A stretch of DNA of 64,000 nt from Chrysaora quinquecirrha (taxonomy: Eukaryota > Cnidaria > Scyphozoa > Semaeostomeae > Pelagiidae): assembly GCA_014526335.1 (NCBI GenBank), contig JACTAT010000035.1, forward strand, positions 4,638,899 to 4,702,898, written 5' to 3'. The notes beneath the pieces were generated by a model. That model was not told the DNA's origin. It saw only the letters and a list, made by a program, of their open reading frames with translations, and did not search any database. Positions within the stretch are counted from its first letter, which is position 1; each line of letters opens with the position of its first letter. This document shows, one piece after another, positions 46,601 through 54,760 of the stretch. A program made the position numbers and the translations under genes.

Positions 46601-49600
46601 GTTCATTTTTTAGATCGTTGAGTTGGGTAGTCATGTTGTGAATCAAGCTAAGTCAGGTTTCATAAAATCTGAGTTTAGCTGAGTTGAGTCAAACAAAGCT
46701 ACCATTCAAACCAAAGGCTGAGTCTAGTAGAATTGAGTCGAGTCACACGTTAAGTCAAGTCAGTTCTGGTCTGCCCCAGTCAGATCGGACTCAATGTTCT
46801 CATGTTGATGTCAAGTATTTCCGATTTTTAGATTTCAAAGACATTCTAATTCTACTAATGAAGCAAGGCACAGTTGAAACATTTGTTGCTACTATGGATA
46901 AAATGATGTATGAATGTGTAATACAGGTAAATTACCCGTTGTCGTGTTGATATCTGTTTTGATCGTTGCATGCATCAATTCTTAAAGAAATTCTTTTATG
47001 TTGGTCTCGGTCATTTTGACAGGCATTGTTTTACGAGCTGGCAAACAGTCAAACATTATGTTTGCCAAGCAAATTTCAAATGTTTGTCAAACAATGTTTG
47101 ATAGTTTGGCCATGGCCTAAGTATGCAATAAATCTTTCACTTGTTATATATATTTCACTTGATATATTTATCCAGTATCTCCTTTTGCAACTTGAATAAT
47201 GCTTTTCAGTGGTGGTTATTTCGGTTGAAAGAGGGAAATTCCTCCTAGTTTCCGTTGAAGATAGAGCCCTCCCTAACCTGCCTTGATTGTTTCGCTCTTT
47301 GTTTATTTTTCTAATGTTTTCTAATGTTTATTTTCAAATTTCAACAGCCAACAGAAACATCCAAGACTGACTTCAAACGACATTCAGCCGATTTTATTCT
47401 GAAATGGTCGCAGTTTATAGCAATTTTCATGAAAGATTTAACTCTAAGAAATGCTGAAAGCTTCAGTAAGTACGCTTTAGTCTTTTTTTATCCGATTGAT
47501 CAATACTTAAACATACTGCGCCGGACACAACATGGGTTATAATGATGAAGAAAAATGCTTGTTTTCGTAAAGTAATGGCTTAATGTCGTAGCTACATAAA
47601 TTAAGGCCCTGGCTAAACAATAAAACATTGTTTGTCAAAATATCAAAATTGCTATGAGATCTTGCTTTTGAGAAGCATAAAATGTTTTTAACTTTTTCAG
47701 AAACACTACTTTGCAGCTCTTCTAGTCAAGCAATGTTTAGTGACGCAGCAAAACGGTCAAACATTGCTTGTAAAAGAAATTCAAATGTTTGCCCAACAAT
47801 GTTTGATCCTTTTGACAAGGACTAAGGCCCTGATATTTTCCTGTCAAGCAGTGTTTCAACGGTTTGGCCACATCACAAAGCATTGTCTGACAAATATAAA
47901 TATGCTCAACTCAATTCGATGTTTTTGAAGAAATTTGATTGACGCTGTCAAAAATGTTTGACAAGTATTGTTTCGCGACGTGGCCGAACAGTAAAACATT
48001 TTGCTTGACAAGGTTATTTCAAATGTTTGACAAGCATTGTTTGATCGTTTGGCCATGGCCTTCTGCCGTACCTTCATTAACGTTAAGCCCTGGCCAAACG
48101 ATCAAACATTGTTGGTCAAACATTTGAGATTTGCTTTTCAAGAAATGTTTGACCGTTTGGACACAACACAAAACATTGGTTAGAAAGCAAAATTTAATCA
48201 GCAATATTTTTGAAAAACTTCCAAAACATTTTATGCTTGTATTCAAGCATCATCTAATGGTCCATCGTCCATCATCATCCATCGCCCAATGGTCAAGTGT
48301 TTTGCATGACTAGCAAATTCAAATGTTTGACCAACAATGTTTGATCGTTTTGCTAGGTCCTTAGTATTGTTGGCCTGTTTTATCATTACAATTACGAACT
48401 CTTTAACATCATAAGTTCCAAATGTTTGTGGCATTACTTCGTTTTCAGTCTTATTGCCAAAAAAATACAATAATATTTTGTTGTCTTCAACTCAGACTCA
48501 ATTCATTTACTGACTGTTATGGCAATGGAATACATATTTTTGGTTACTGAAAATAAAATGGCAGCTGAACAAGAGAAAGCTATTTGGCAGAAAATCAAAT
48601 CATATACATTTGTTGACAAAGGTAGGCCCATTTTATAAGCATCAAACGTCTCATTTGCAAAACCTAAGATCTGAACAAACGACAAAACATTATTTGTCAA
48701 ACATTTGAAACTTTCTTGTCAAATAATGTTTGAGCAATTAATTACGTTACAACACATTGTTTGATGGGCAAAGCTTGCTTCACAATGTTTTTAAAAATAT
48801 TTAAAGTCATTTTCGCTTCATGCGAGCAAGAAATGTTGGCCGAGCAATGTTTTGCAAAATAGCCAAATGGTGGAACAATTTGCTTAATAAACAAATTTAA
48901 ATGCTTGACAAACAGTGTTGAATCGTTTAGATAGATATAAATAATAGATAAATATTAGATAACGAATATATTTGCGGAAATAAATACGCTACCAACACCA
49001 AATTTAGCTTCATCAGGGATTGAATTCGGCGAAGCAAGGAAGCTTCGTTGGCTCTCTTATCATGAAGTCCAGGCTCAAATCCGATCATAGTGTTTGCAAT
49101 TCATGAAAAATTTGCAAAGATGCCGAAGAAAGCTGAACATAGTCGAAACACAAAGCTAAACGGGAGTAGAGCCTTGGGATGTATGTTTCTGGAGAGTTCT
49201 GGACGATTTCATTGAGCTCTTTAGCTCAGTGGAAACGTTCGCTCTCTGATCATGCAGTCCAGGTTCAAATCCCATCTATTGTGGTTGTGGTATGCCACTC
49301 TTGTCCTAGCCTTTGCCATTCATGAAGAATATATACCAATATGTATGGTACTGACGAAGGTTTAACATAACCGAAGCACAAAGCCAAAGGGGAGGAATGT
49401 CTTGGGGTGTATGATTCGGAAGTCACTCGAAGATTTCATTGAGCTTGTTAGCTCAACTGCAACGTTATCGGCTCTTTGATCATGCAGTCCAGGTTCGAAT
49501 CCCATCTATTGTGGTATCCCACTCTGGAAAAATCTATCCTCGTGTTTGCCATTCATGAGAAATATAACTTACCTATATGTTCTTTGGTTCAGTTTTAATT

Positions 49601-50137
49601 AATGAATGCTACCGTTATTCAGAGAATAGAGCGAATCTACTGCAGAAAAGTTCAGATTCGAAAAGACGTGAAAGAAAGAGACAGAAGAAGTTTCACCCAG
49701 GCGTCCACCAACCAAAAAGGCAAAAACAAGTGAAAAGCCAAAACGAGCAGATACAAATACACTACCCGTCTGGTTTCCCTGAAGAAATAAACTTCGACTA
49801 TGATCAAGCAGCACTCGAGAAAAGTTGGGAAAGTTATTTAGAGAATTTATGCTTCTCGTATGCTAATCAGGTAACTATTAATGATACTACGAATAATTTC
49901 GGAAACGCATTTGGAAATGGGCCTACCAATTATGCATCAAACTCTTTTGCAAGTAGGCCAGACTGTGCTTATGACAACACGGGATTCTGGACGAAAAATA
50001 CACCGTCATTTCAAGATTTGGTTGTAAATTGTAATTGGGACAATATGCAGGAGCAACAAATGACTCAGTACTATCCTTATCTTAGAGACTGTAATTATAA
50101 TTATAATGAACAAGGCAGCATGCTGCAAACTTACTAG
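34790..50137 (+). CDS. Rfx: RFX-family winged-helix transcription factor, RFX4/6-like, 18 exons
   Basis: Exons: 34790-34841, 35190-35258, 37394-37460, 38568-38691, 39400-39461, 40127-40204, 40985-41012, 41167-41274, 42120-42197, 43006-43119, 43644-43693, 44343-44443, 45527-45585, 45950-46103, 46832-46926, 47348-47465, 48496-48621, 49593-50137. All junctions are GT-AG and in phase; the total is 2028 nt (675 aa plus stop). The DNA-binding domain (about residues 62-137) contains [15 protein letters not shown] and [18 protein letters not shown]. Residues about 197-455 match the conserved B, C and dimerisation regions ([58 protein letters not shown]). The tail has a basic patch ([14 protein letters not shown]) and an N/Y/Q-rich end. 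RFX dimers bind X-box DNA in the nucleus. The absence of a long N-terminal activation region and the general order favour RFX4/6. Exons 1-2 rest on phase and composition only. Confidence 0.92.
35418..35565 (+). repeat. CAGTACAGCGG tandem repeat in RFX intron 2
   Basis: Begins ATCACCCCAGATAACGTATG like the 20735 copy. About five units of CAGTACAGCGGAGGGAT plus four to five variable bases (period about 21-22) follow. Confidence 0.85.
35625..36119 (-). mobile_element. TA-type element, AGTTAAGAAAC family, copy in RFX intron 2
   Basis: Ends with TTCTTATAAAAAAATTGAGT followed by GTA. The interior has AAGTCAAGAAACTC, GTGCTTACCCCCAAAACGAT, TCAATTCCGGAAAATGTCTA and CTAAGTTAAGAAACTCTGC. The same order occurs inverted at 63171-63537. 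This copy is longer and its left end is less clear. Confidence 0.75.
36649..36886 (-). mobile_element. MITE, CCGGTACA family, copy B in RFX intron 2
   Basis: 238 bp, inverted ends (GTGGAGGGTGACAGCT and AGCTGTCACCCCCGC), flanked by the 6-bp direct repeat CTATTG (36643-36648 and 36887-36892). In reverse orientation it matches copy A at 22449-22683 along its length, including GGCACACTTGCAAAAAGGCC and AATCGACCCGGTACGGTACA. Confidence 0.9.
37970..38080 (+). repeat. Dispersed repeat R1 in RFX intron 3
   Basis: CGAGGGGCAATTCACTCC, TGGTGTACGAGATTTTG, AAAACAAAAGGATTTCAAAG and TCTGTGACAACAATAGG occur in the family order. Confidence 0.75.
38930..39010. mobile_element. MITE F1 fragment in RFX intron 4
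   Basis: GTGGCCAAGCTGTCAAACAT...AACAATGTTTGATCGCTTGG followed by CCAGGGCC; short inverted structure of the F1 family. Confidence 0.65.
39120..39345 (+). mobile_element. SINE family D copy in RFX intron 4
   Basis: B box GATTCGAATCTC, then ACAAGCCTGCAGTCAACTCA, GAGTACCGGGGATTTTCGTT, CTAGAGCATTAGTCTGG and TTGCTTGCTTGC end. Same order as the 30-kb copies, more diverged. Confidence 0.65.
39679..40038. mobile_element. hAT-type non-autonomous element in RFX intron 5
   Basis: 360 bp. The ends are CAGGGGCGTA and GCTACACCCCTG, matching the well-known hAT end consensus. An exact 8-bp target duplication, ATGCTGAC, lies at 39671-39678 and 40039-40046. Inside, near-end inverted modules TTTGCCCGAATTTTC and TTTGCCCGAATATTTTC are visible. 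No ORF. Confidence 0.92.
40348..40770. repeat. (AACT)n array in RFX intron 6
   Basis: About 420 bp of AACT units with occasional AAGT, AGCT and AATT variants. It lies between exons 6 and 7 and forms more than half of the 780-bp intron. Confidence 0.97.
41700..41872 (-). mobile_element. tRNA-derived SINE family B in RFX intron 8
   Basis: Reverse-strand order as at 24000-24180: TGGTGTAATCCAGCTGACGC, then TGAGGTTTCGAACCCAGCC, then the body ending TTTCACATC. Confidence 0.8.
42215..42335. mobile_element. MITE F1 copy in RFX intron 9
   Basis: CTGGCCAAACGATCAAACAT followed by TGTTGG at its left end; GAACATTACAAAACATTGC and CTCGTCAAACTTTTTGGC within. It begins only about 20 bases after the exon 9 donor. 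Confidence 0.65.
42544..42949. mobile_element. hAT-like MITE in RFX intron 9
   Basis: 406 bp. Inverted ends (CCCCGGGG... GTACTTCATTGTTCAAATGA then CTAGACGTGCCGCCCA; complement at the right). Exact 8-bp direct repeat TCTGTAAC at 42536-42543 and 42950-42957. Internal repeated ACCCATnTGTAGn modules. No transposase. The 8-bp duplication is the hAT size; the end sequence is not the canonical CAGGGGCGTA. Confidence 0.9.
43291..43527 (+). mobile_element. 5S-rRNA-derived SINE with Deu-like core in RFX intron 10
   Basis: The 5' part reads GAAGTTAAGCTAGGTCGTGT and AGGATGGGTGACTTCCCAGA, resembling the box A and box C internal promoter of 5S rRNA. The next part, TTCGGAAGGGACGTTAAGCT then AGGGGTCCC, resembles the conserved Deu domain of deuterostome SINEs. 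The tail is AAATACAACAACAAAAACAA. It interrupts an R1 repeat whose halves lie at 43255-43290 and 43528-43575, showing it is the later insertion. A long TSD was not resolved. Confidence 0.8.
44060..44135 (-). mobile_element. tRNA-like SINE head or pseudo-tRNA in RFX intron 11
   Basis: Reverse strand: TTCAGTGTAGTGGTTAGCAC (A-box-like), then GCTTAAGGTCTGCGGTTCAA followed by ATCC (B box). The region is the right length for a tRNA, but the acceptor stem does not pair well, so this is a tRNA-derived relic, not a functional gene. Confidence 0.55.
44961..45366 (+). mobile_element. TA-type element, AAGGAACTTT family, RFX intron 12
   Basis: Left TACACGCTTTTTTTTAAAAG and right AACAAAAAGCGTGTA are inverted, with TA at the termini. 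The interior has several AAGGAACTTTT and GGAAC modules at both ends. An inverted copy lies at 63572-63967. Confidence 0.85.
46296..46560 (+). repeat. (GTCAC/GTCAG/GTCAA)n pentanucleotide array in RFX intron 14
   Basis: Ordered blocks of GTCAC, GTCAG and GTCAA units, then a higher-order repeat CAAGTCACGTTTCAAGTCAA followed by GTCT. It is the source of the S/Q/V-rich frames here. Confidence 0.95.
47015..48930. mobile_element. Cluster of about five MITE F1 copies in RFX introns 15-17
   Basis: Copies at about 47015-47120, 47605-47830, 47838-48062, 48085-48362 and 48660-48930. Each has GGCCCTGGCCAAACGATCAA-like ends, CAATGTTTGACCGTTTGGCC in the interior, and complement at the other end. They surround but do not interrupt exons 16 (47348-47465) and 17 (48496-48621). 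Confidence 0.75.
48990..49565 (+). mobile_element. Three tandem SINE family C copies in RFX intron 17
   Basis: Heads begin at about 49010, 49205 and 49430. The second shows GAGCTCTTTAGCTCAGTGGA (A box) and CCAGGTTCAAATCCCATCTA (B box); all three end with GCCATTCATGA or a variant. The third ends about 30 bases before the exon 18 acceptor. Confidence 0.75.
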
Positions 50138-51732
50138 ATTACCCCTAGTTTGCAGATTAGATTACTGCCACTGACTGCCTTTGGTCTTGGTATGCTTATT
50201 GATACTCAGGAGTACTTTGGTATAATGTTTTGCTTTTGTTAGGTGCGATTTTTTTGTAACGAATCTCACGGCTGCGGCTGACGAAATTGCAAGAATTCCG
50301 GTAACCCAAACGGTAATGATTTCGGCACCGCATTTGATTGGGCGGAATGACCATGAACGGTATCTGTAAGGCACAACATGAAAATTTCTTACCCAAGTGA
50401 CCAAAAGTGGCCAAAATTTTGTCGTTTATGAAGGTTGGCCAATGTGGGGCAAAGTGTTAACTAGGGTTGATCGGGGCGTAAAGCGAAAAAAACTTGCGGC
50501 TCAGAGAAATTTTGGGAGTAAGCAAATTTTCGATACAGAATAAACATTTTAGCATAAGTGAATATAAAAATGATATTTTCTACTTAACACCGCATTTTAG
50601 ATTTAAGATTTAACTAGCTATAAAGATACAACAAAAGATAAAGACAGTATTTATTTTGTAAAATTTTATATAAGATAAATTATATTCAATCTGCCACAAT
50701 ATAATAAGATCTATACATAGTTAAAACCTTTATCTACAATATAATATATTTATTAAACATAGTATATGAAACATTATATACAAACATGAAATGAACTCTC
50801 AGAAAATATACATAATAATATATAGAAATTATATTGAAATTAAATGCACTTGTAAACAGTTATTTATAATTATTTAGCTTTGAATAATGGAAAATGAATA
50901 TGGAATTGGATTTTGACCTTTCTATGTCCATGTCTTGCTGAAGGTTAGCTACTAGTGGTATAGCTTTTGTTACCGGGTACAGGTTCAGGCTTTTTATGTC
51001 CAATGAGCAACTTTTGGAGGCGGGAGCCCTCGTATATCTATACTCTGGATATTTTTATCTACATCTATATCTATCCCTATCTCTATACCTATATATCTAC
51101 CTTTCTTGATTTAAAATTCCTGAGCTCTAGGATGAAGCAAGTGCACTCTCTTAAGGTTTATTTTGTAGTTGTAAAGAATGGATGAATGAACTAATGAATG
51201 AATGAGTGAAAAATGTCTTGAAGGAAATATAACCTCGTTGTAAAAGGGTATTTTGCCTTGTTCATTGAAGCAAATGCAATCTTTAAATGGGTATTTTTAA
51301 GCTTTGAAGAATGAACGAATGAATGAATGCATGAAGGAATAAATGACTAAAGGAATGAATGAATGAATGAATGAATGAATGAATGAATGAATGAATGAAT
51401 GAATGAATGAATGAATGTGAATGAATGAGAGAACTTCGAGAACCAATGAAGCCATGAGAAAACTTCGTGAAGAAAATATAACCATATTGTAAAAGGGTGT
51501 TTTGTTTTGTGCATTCTAGCAAACCTTCCTGCATGAGCAATCTATGCAGTCTTGGACAGAGCTACTAAAACTACTTGCTCACTTACTTTGCCATGTAAAT
51601 TGAGTAGTACTTTGGCAAGATTTTCGTAAAGCTATATGCTTTCAAAGGTCTCAGTACAACTATATGTTCTAGCTGTATACAAAGTAACGAGTATATATAG
51701 CTAACACTAACACTTCCTACCAGTACTGGAAC
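50138..51732. other. RFX 3'UTR and intergenic region between convergent genes
   Basis: A candidate polyadenylation signal AATAAA lies at 50539-50544. (TATCTATA)-type simple sequence is at 51035-51100 and a (GAAT)n array at 51349-51420. No additional gene is supported. Confidence 0.6.
51349..51420. repeat. (GAAT)n tetranucleotide array
   Basis: About 16 consecutive GAAT units with a diverged flank from 51308. It lies in the intergenic region just downstream of the HSF gene (HSF is on the - strand). Confidence 0.97.
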
Positions 51733-52521
51733 TTATCTTCTATGGAATGTTTGTGAAGACATACTCAATAATGCTTGAACAACAATAAGCTCATCTTGAA
51801 AATGCTCATTCAAGAATTTATAAGTCTTTCTTTCATCAATCTCTCCGTCAGCGAATCGATTATGCATTGGCAAGGCATAGTCGTGATCTTTTTGTTGAAT
51901 CAAGTTTGGACTATATCGCACAGGATTGATTTGGTCCTGAAGTTTTTGAGTTCCACTATCGAATTCTTTCTCGCTTTGAAATAACCTTACCCCCGTGTAA
52001 CTTTTCGTCTCCCTTGGTATATTTTGTCGATCAGCTAAAGGACTGGCAGTTGGCAGACTTGCACCTCCATCTAGACGCAGTTTTTTCGGCGTGTAAACTT
52101 CTTGAAAATGACTCGCAAGTTTTCGTTTCGTCGAATTACATGTTCGGTGGACCAATGGAATCAGGTCTGGCCTATCTCTGCGAAAATTCGGATGCTCAAA
52201 ATGCATGTTCATGGTTGGATCTCCTTTTAGGTTCGTCGTCTGTAATTTTCGGAAGCCGTAAAGGTTCAGCTGGCGAACGAAGCTGGCGAAGTTTTTCGTC
52301 TTGAACATTTCGTCGTCATTTTCGAGAACTTGGTCTTTGAAAGTCTCCACATCCGAAATTACGAGAGATCTTCCGTCCGCTGACCAGTGAATCGCGTTGC
52401 AGTATTTTCGCTGTTTCAGTAAAAGTCGTAATTTGGCGATAAAAGGGCTCATTGCTTTTGCCTTTTGCGGCACCGAAACAGGAGTCAGATTTTCGTCGTA
52501 AATTCGCGATATTTTTGACAT
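51733..52521 (-). CDS. Hsf: HSF-type DNA-binding domain transcription factor
   Basis: Single coding exon of 262 aa. The HSF-type winged-helix domain occupies about residues 24-126: SPFIAKLRLLL, then AIHWSADGRSLVIS, then the recognition region KNFASFVRQLNLYGF (residues 76-90), then HFEHPNFRRDRPDLIPL. These are the diagnostic HSF motifs. No clear HR-A/B heptad coiled coil follows; the remainder is short, polar and without recognisable domains. This suggests a minimal factor of HSF5/HSFY-like type, not the classical trimeric HSF1, but the subfamily call is inference. Upstream of the ATG, reading on the - strand, TTTCCTAG then ATTTGTCCCAG offers a 5'UTR acceptor (exon from about 52546), so a noncoding first exon is likely. 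It is convergent with RFX and divergent from the PLAT gene. Confidence 0.93.
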   Translation of the reverse strand: MSKISRIYDENLTPVSVPQKAKAMSPFIAKLRLLLKQRKYCNAIHWSADGRSLVISDVETFKDQVLENDDEMFKTKNFASFVRQLNLYGFRKLQTTNLKGDPTMNMHFEHPNFRRDRPDLIPLVHRTCNSTKRKLASHFQEVYTPKKLRLDGGASLPTASPLADRQNIPRETKSYTGVRLFQSEKEFDSGTQKLQDQINPVRYSPNLIQQKDHDYALPMHNRFADGEIDERKTYKFLNEHFQDELIVVQALLSMSSQTFHRR

Positions 52522-52549
52522 TTCAGCGTTACTTCCTGGGACAAATCTA

Positions 52550-54760
52550 GGAAAGAGAACATCAGAAATTATTTACCCTTTCAGTCAGTGTTTTTGAGAT
52601 ATTTCTGTCATCTAGATTTAAGTTATGCAAGGTTAAGTCAAAGAGTTACACATTTGTCTATTTTAACTTCTTCAAAGCGCTAAGTCTGGGTCAGCAACAA
52701 GATAACCGCTTATTTCTAAGATAAATTCTCCTATACAGTTAATATAATAAATTACAATGTCTTTTGCTTAGAATCTTTCATTCCGAAATCTTACAGTGGA
52801 CACAGAAAAAGGGCCTAAACTAAGGATTCCATTTGGGTCATGACAGGCATAGAGCCAGGTAGTTTAGAACTTTCTATTTTGGACTCAAGACTGACAAATT
52901 TTTGAGAAAACCTCTTTGAATTTGAGTTGACCATTTTGAAGAACAACTTTCCAGGGTCAGTAAGAAAACAATTTCTGAAGTTTCGAAAGCAGGGCCCTTG
53001 ACACGGCCCTTGAAGGATTGTTAGCGGTAGACTATACCTGCCCTACAAGCTAAAACTTGTAGGCATATCTATGAATATTTGCCAGTAATAGCATGCTTTA
53101 TCTCAAACGGTTATTTTAATACCGGACGCTTTCTTGTACCTACACAGTATCTATAGGGGCCTACTTAATTTTACTGTATTTTAGAGGGCTTAGGCTAACC
53201 ATAGGTAGGTATCTGCTAGATATATCTAAACAAAACAATTTTATTAGATATGCCTTTTGCCCTTACTGCAGTTTAGTGAGAATAACTTTTACCTGGAGTA
53301 ACAGAGACAGTTGTAACAGCAGTTTTCTGTAAAATGCAAATAATTTCTACAACGTGTGGCTTCTTTTACAATTTTTCAAGAACAAAAGTCTGGAACACTG
53401 AAATGAAAATGGAACGAAGAAATAGAACGAGAAGCGTGTCAGAGAATTCCATGTTTGCGTGATAGAAATCGACTAACGCGCCATGCGGAGAACCAATCAA
53501 ATCGAAGAAGCCAATGCAAGAACCAATCAAATTCATGAAACCCTTCGGATGTTACTTTTTTGCAGATAAACAAAACAAACAGGCAACATGAATAATTACC
53601 TTCTGACGAAGGCTTACGGCATGGGGCAGCATTTCAATGTTTTGCAATGTTTTTTAGTTTTTTGGATTTTATAAAAGTTCGATATTTTTCAAGCAGCGCT
53701 TAGGTTGAAGTAGAGTGAGCTTTGCATTCTCCGTTCTGCACTTAAATGCGGAAAGCAGGCTATGCTGCCTGCGTTTTTGTGAAAGAGTTCGCATAACATT
53801 ATGACAAATTCATAGTTTTTGAAAATTTTTCCAGAAAAGCTATTTGGATATAAATGGGCAAAAAATGCTGACTTCACTTTGCTGCTTCAAATCAAGACGT
53901 TCTGACACGGTGGGGCACGGTGTATGCAACCAAGGGGCAATTCACTTTATGGATCCCCACCCTTGCCATAACTTCTATTGATTTCAAGGAAATTCCCTTG
54001 GAAATCTTTTTGTTTCAATAGAAATCTCGTACCATTGAAAGACTGAAGTGTCCCTCTCCTCGTATGCAGCAAATGCTGCCGTGAAAACCTTTTTCGACCT
54101 TTTCGCGCTGTTTTTCTTAGTATAGAGAAAAGTGCTTCAGAAGCGTTATCATTGTACAGCGGAAATAAAACGAATTTTATTACAACAAAACCTAAATACA
54201 TCTCTTATCTTGTACAACAATTGCACTTGGCGTGAAGAAAAATTGTTTTCTTTTTCAAGGAAAAAACAAAGGAACAAAGGGTGCAAAATCCACCTGTTGT
54301 CGTTGTTGTTTGCTGTTGCCAATGGATAAACTTATATAGTAATAAGTCGATTTCAAAGATAAGGAGAAAGATGGCGCTAAATAGATAGTCAAACAAATCA
54401 TTGTCATTCAAGTAAAACACTTTTTAGTTTGGTCATTTTGCAGCAAGAAGACGATTAGTTGATAACATATTAGCTTTTCTTGGCCTTTTATTTTCAACTG
54501 CAAAAGCGGAAAAGTCAGATTTGTGGTGTGGTGGATGATGGCCTAGACTAAATTCTATGAATTCCTTGATATTGATACAGAGTCAGAGAGTTGAATACAA
54601 AAGGTTTTATCTTTGTTTTTATCCTAATCCTGGAAGAGACCAAATTCACAACGTGTTTAAAAAATGAAATTAATAAAAAGAAGAAAATATTTGATAAACA
54701 TACTGTAATCTTCTAACAGTTTTCTGCTGTATTCAAAGACAGAGACAACCCTAAGAAATC
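52550..54760. other. Intergenic region between divergent HSF and LOXHD1-like genes
   Basis: Probably contains both promoters and the HSF 5'UTR exon. An R1 repeat copy (reverse orientation) lies at about 53935-54055 (GAAATTCCCTTGGAAATC, TTTTTGTTTCAATAGAAATC, TCGTAC). Two ACCAATCAAATC (CCAAT-type) boxes are at 53491-53530. No other coding sequence is supported. Confidence 0.5.

Noticed and set aside
46216..46641. 141-codon Ser/Gln/Val-rich frame
   Set aside because: A translation of the GTCAA/GTCAG array inside RFX intron 14.
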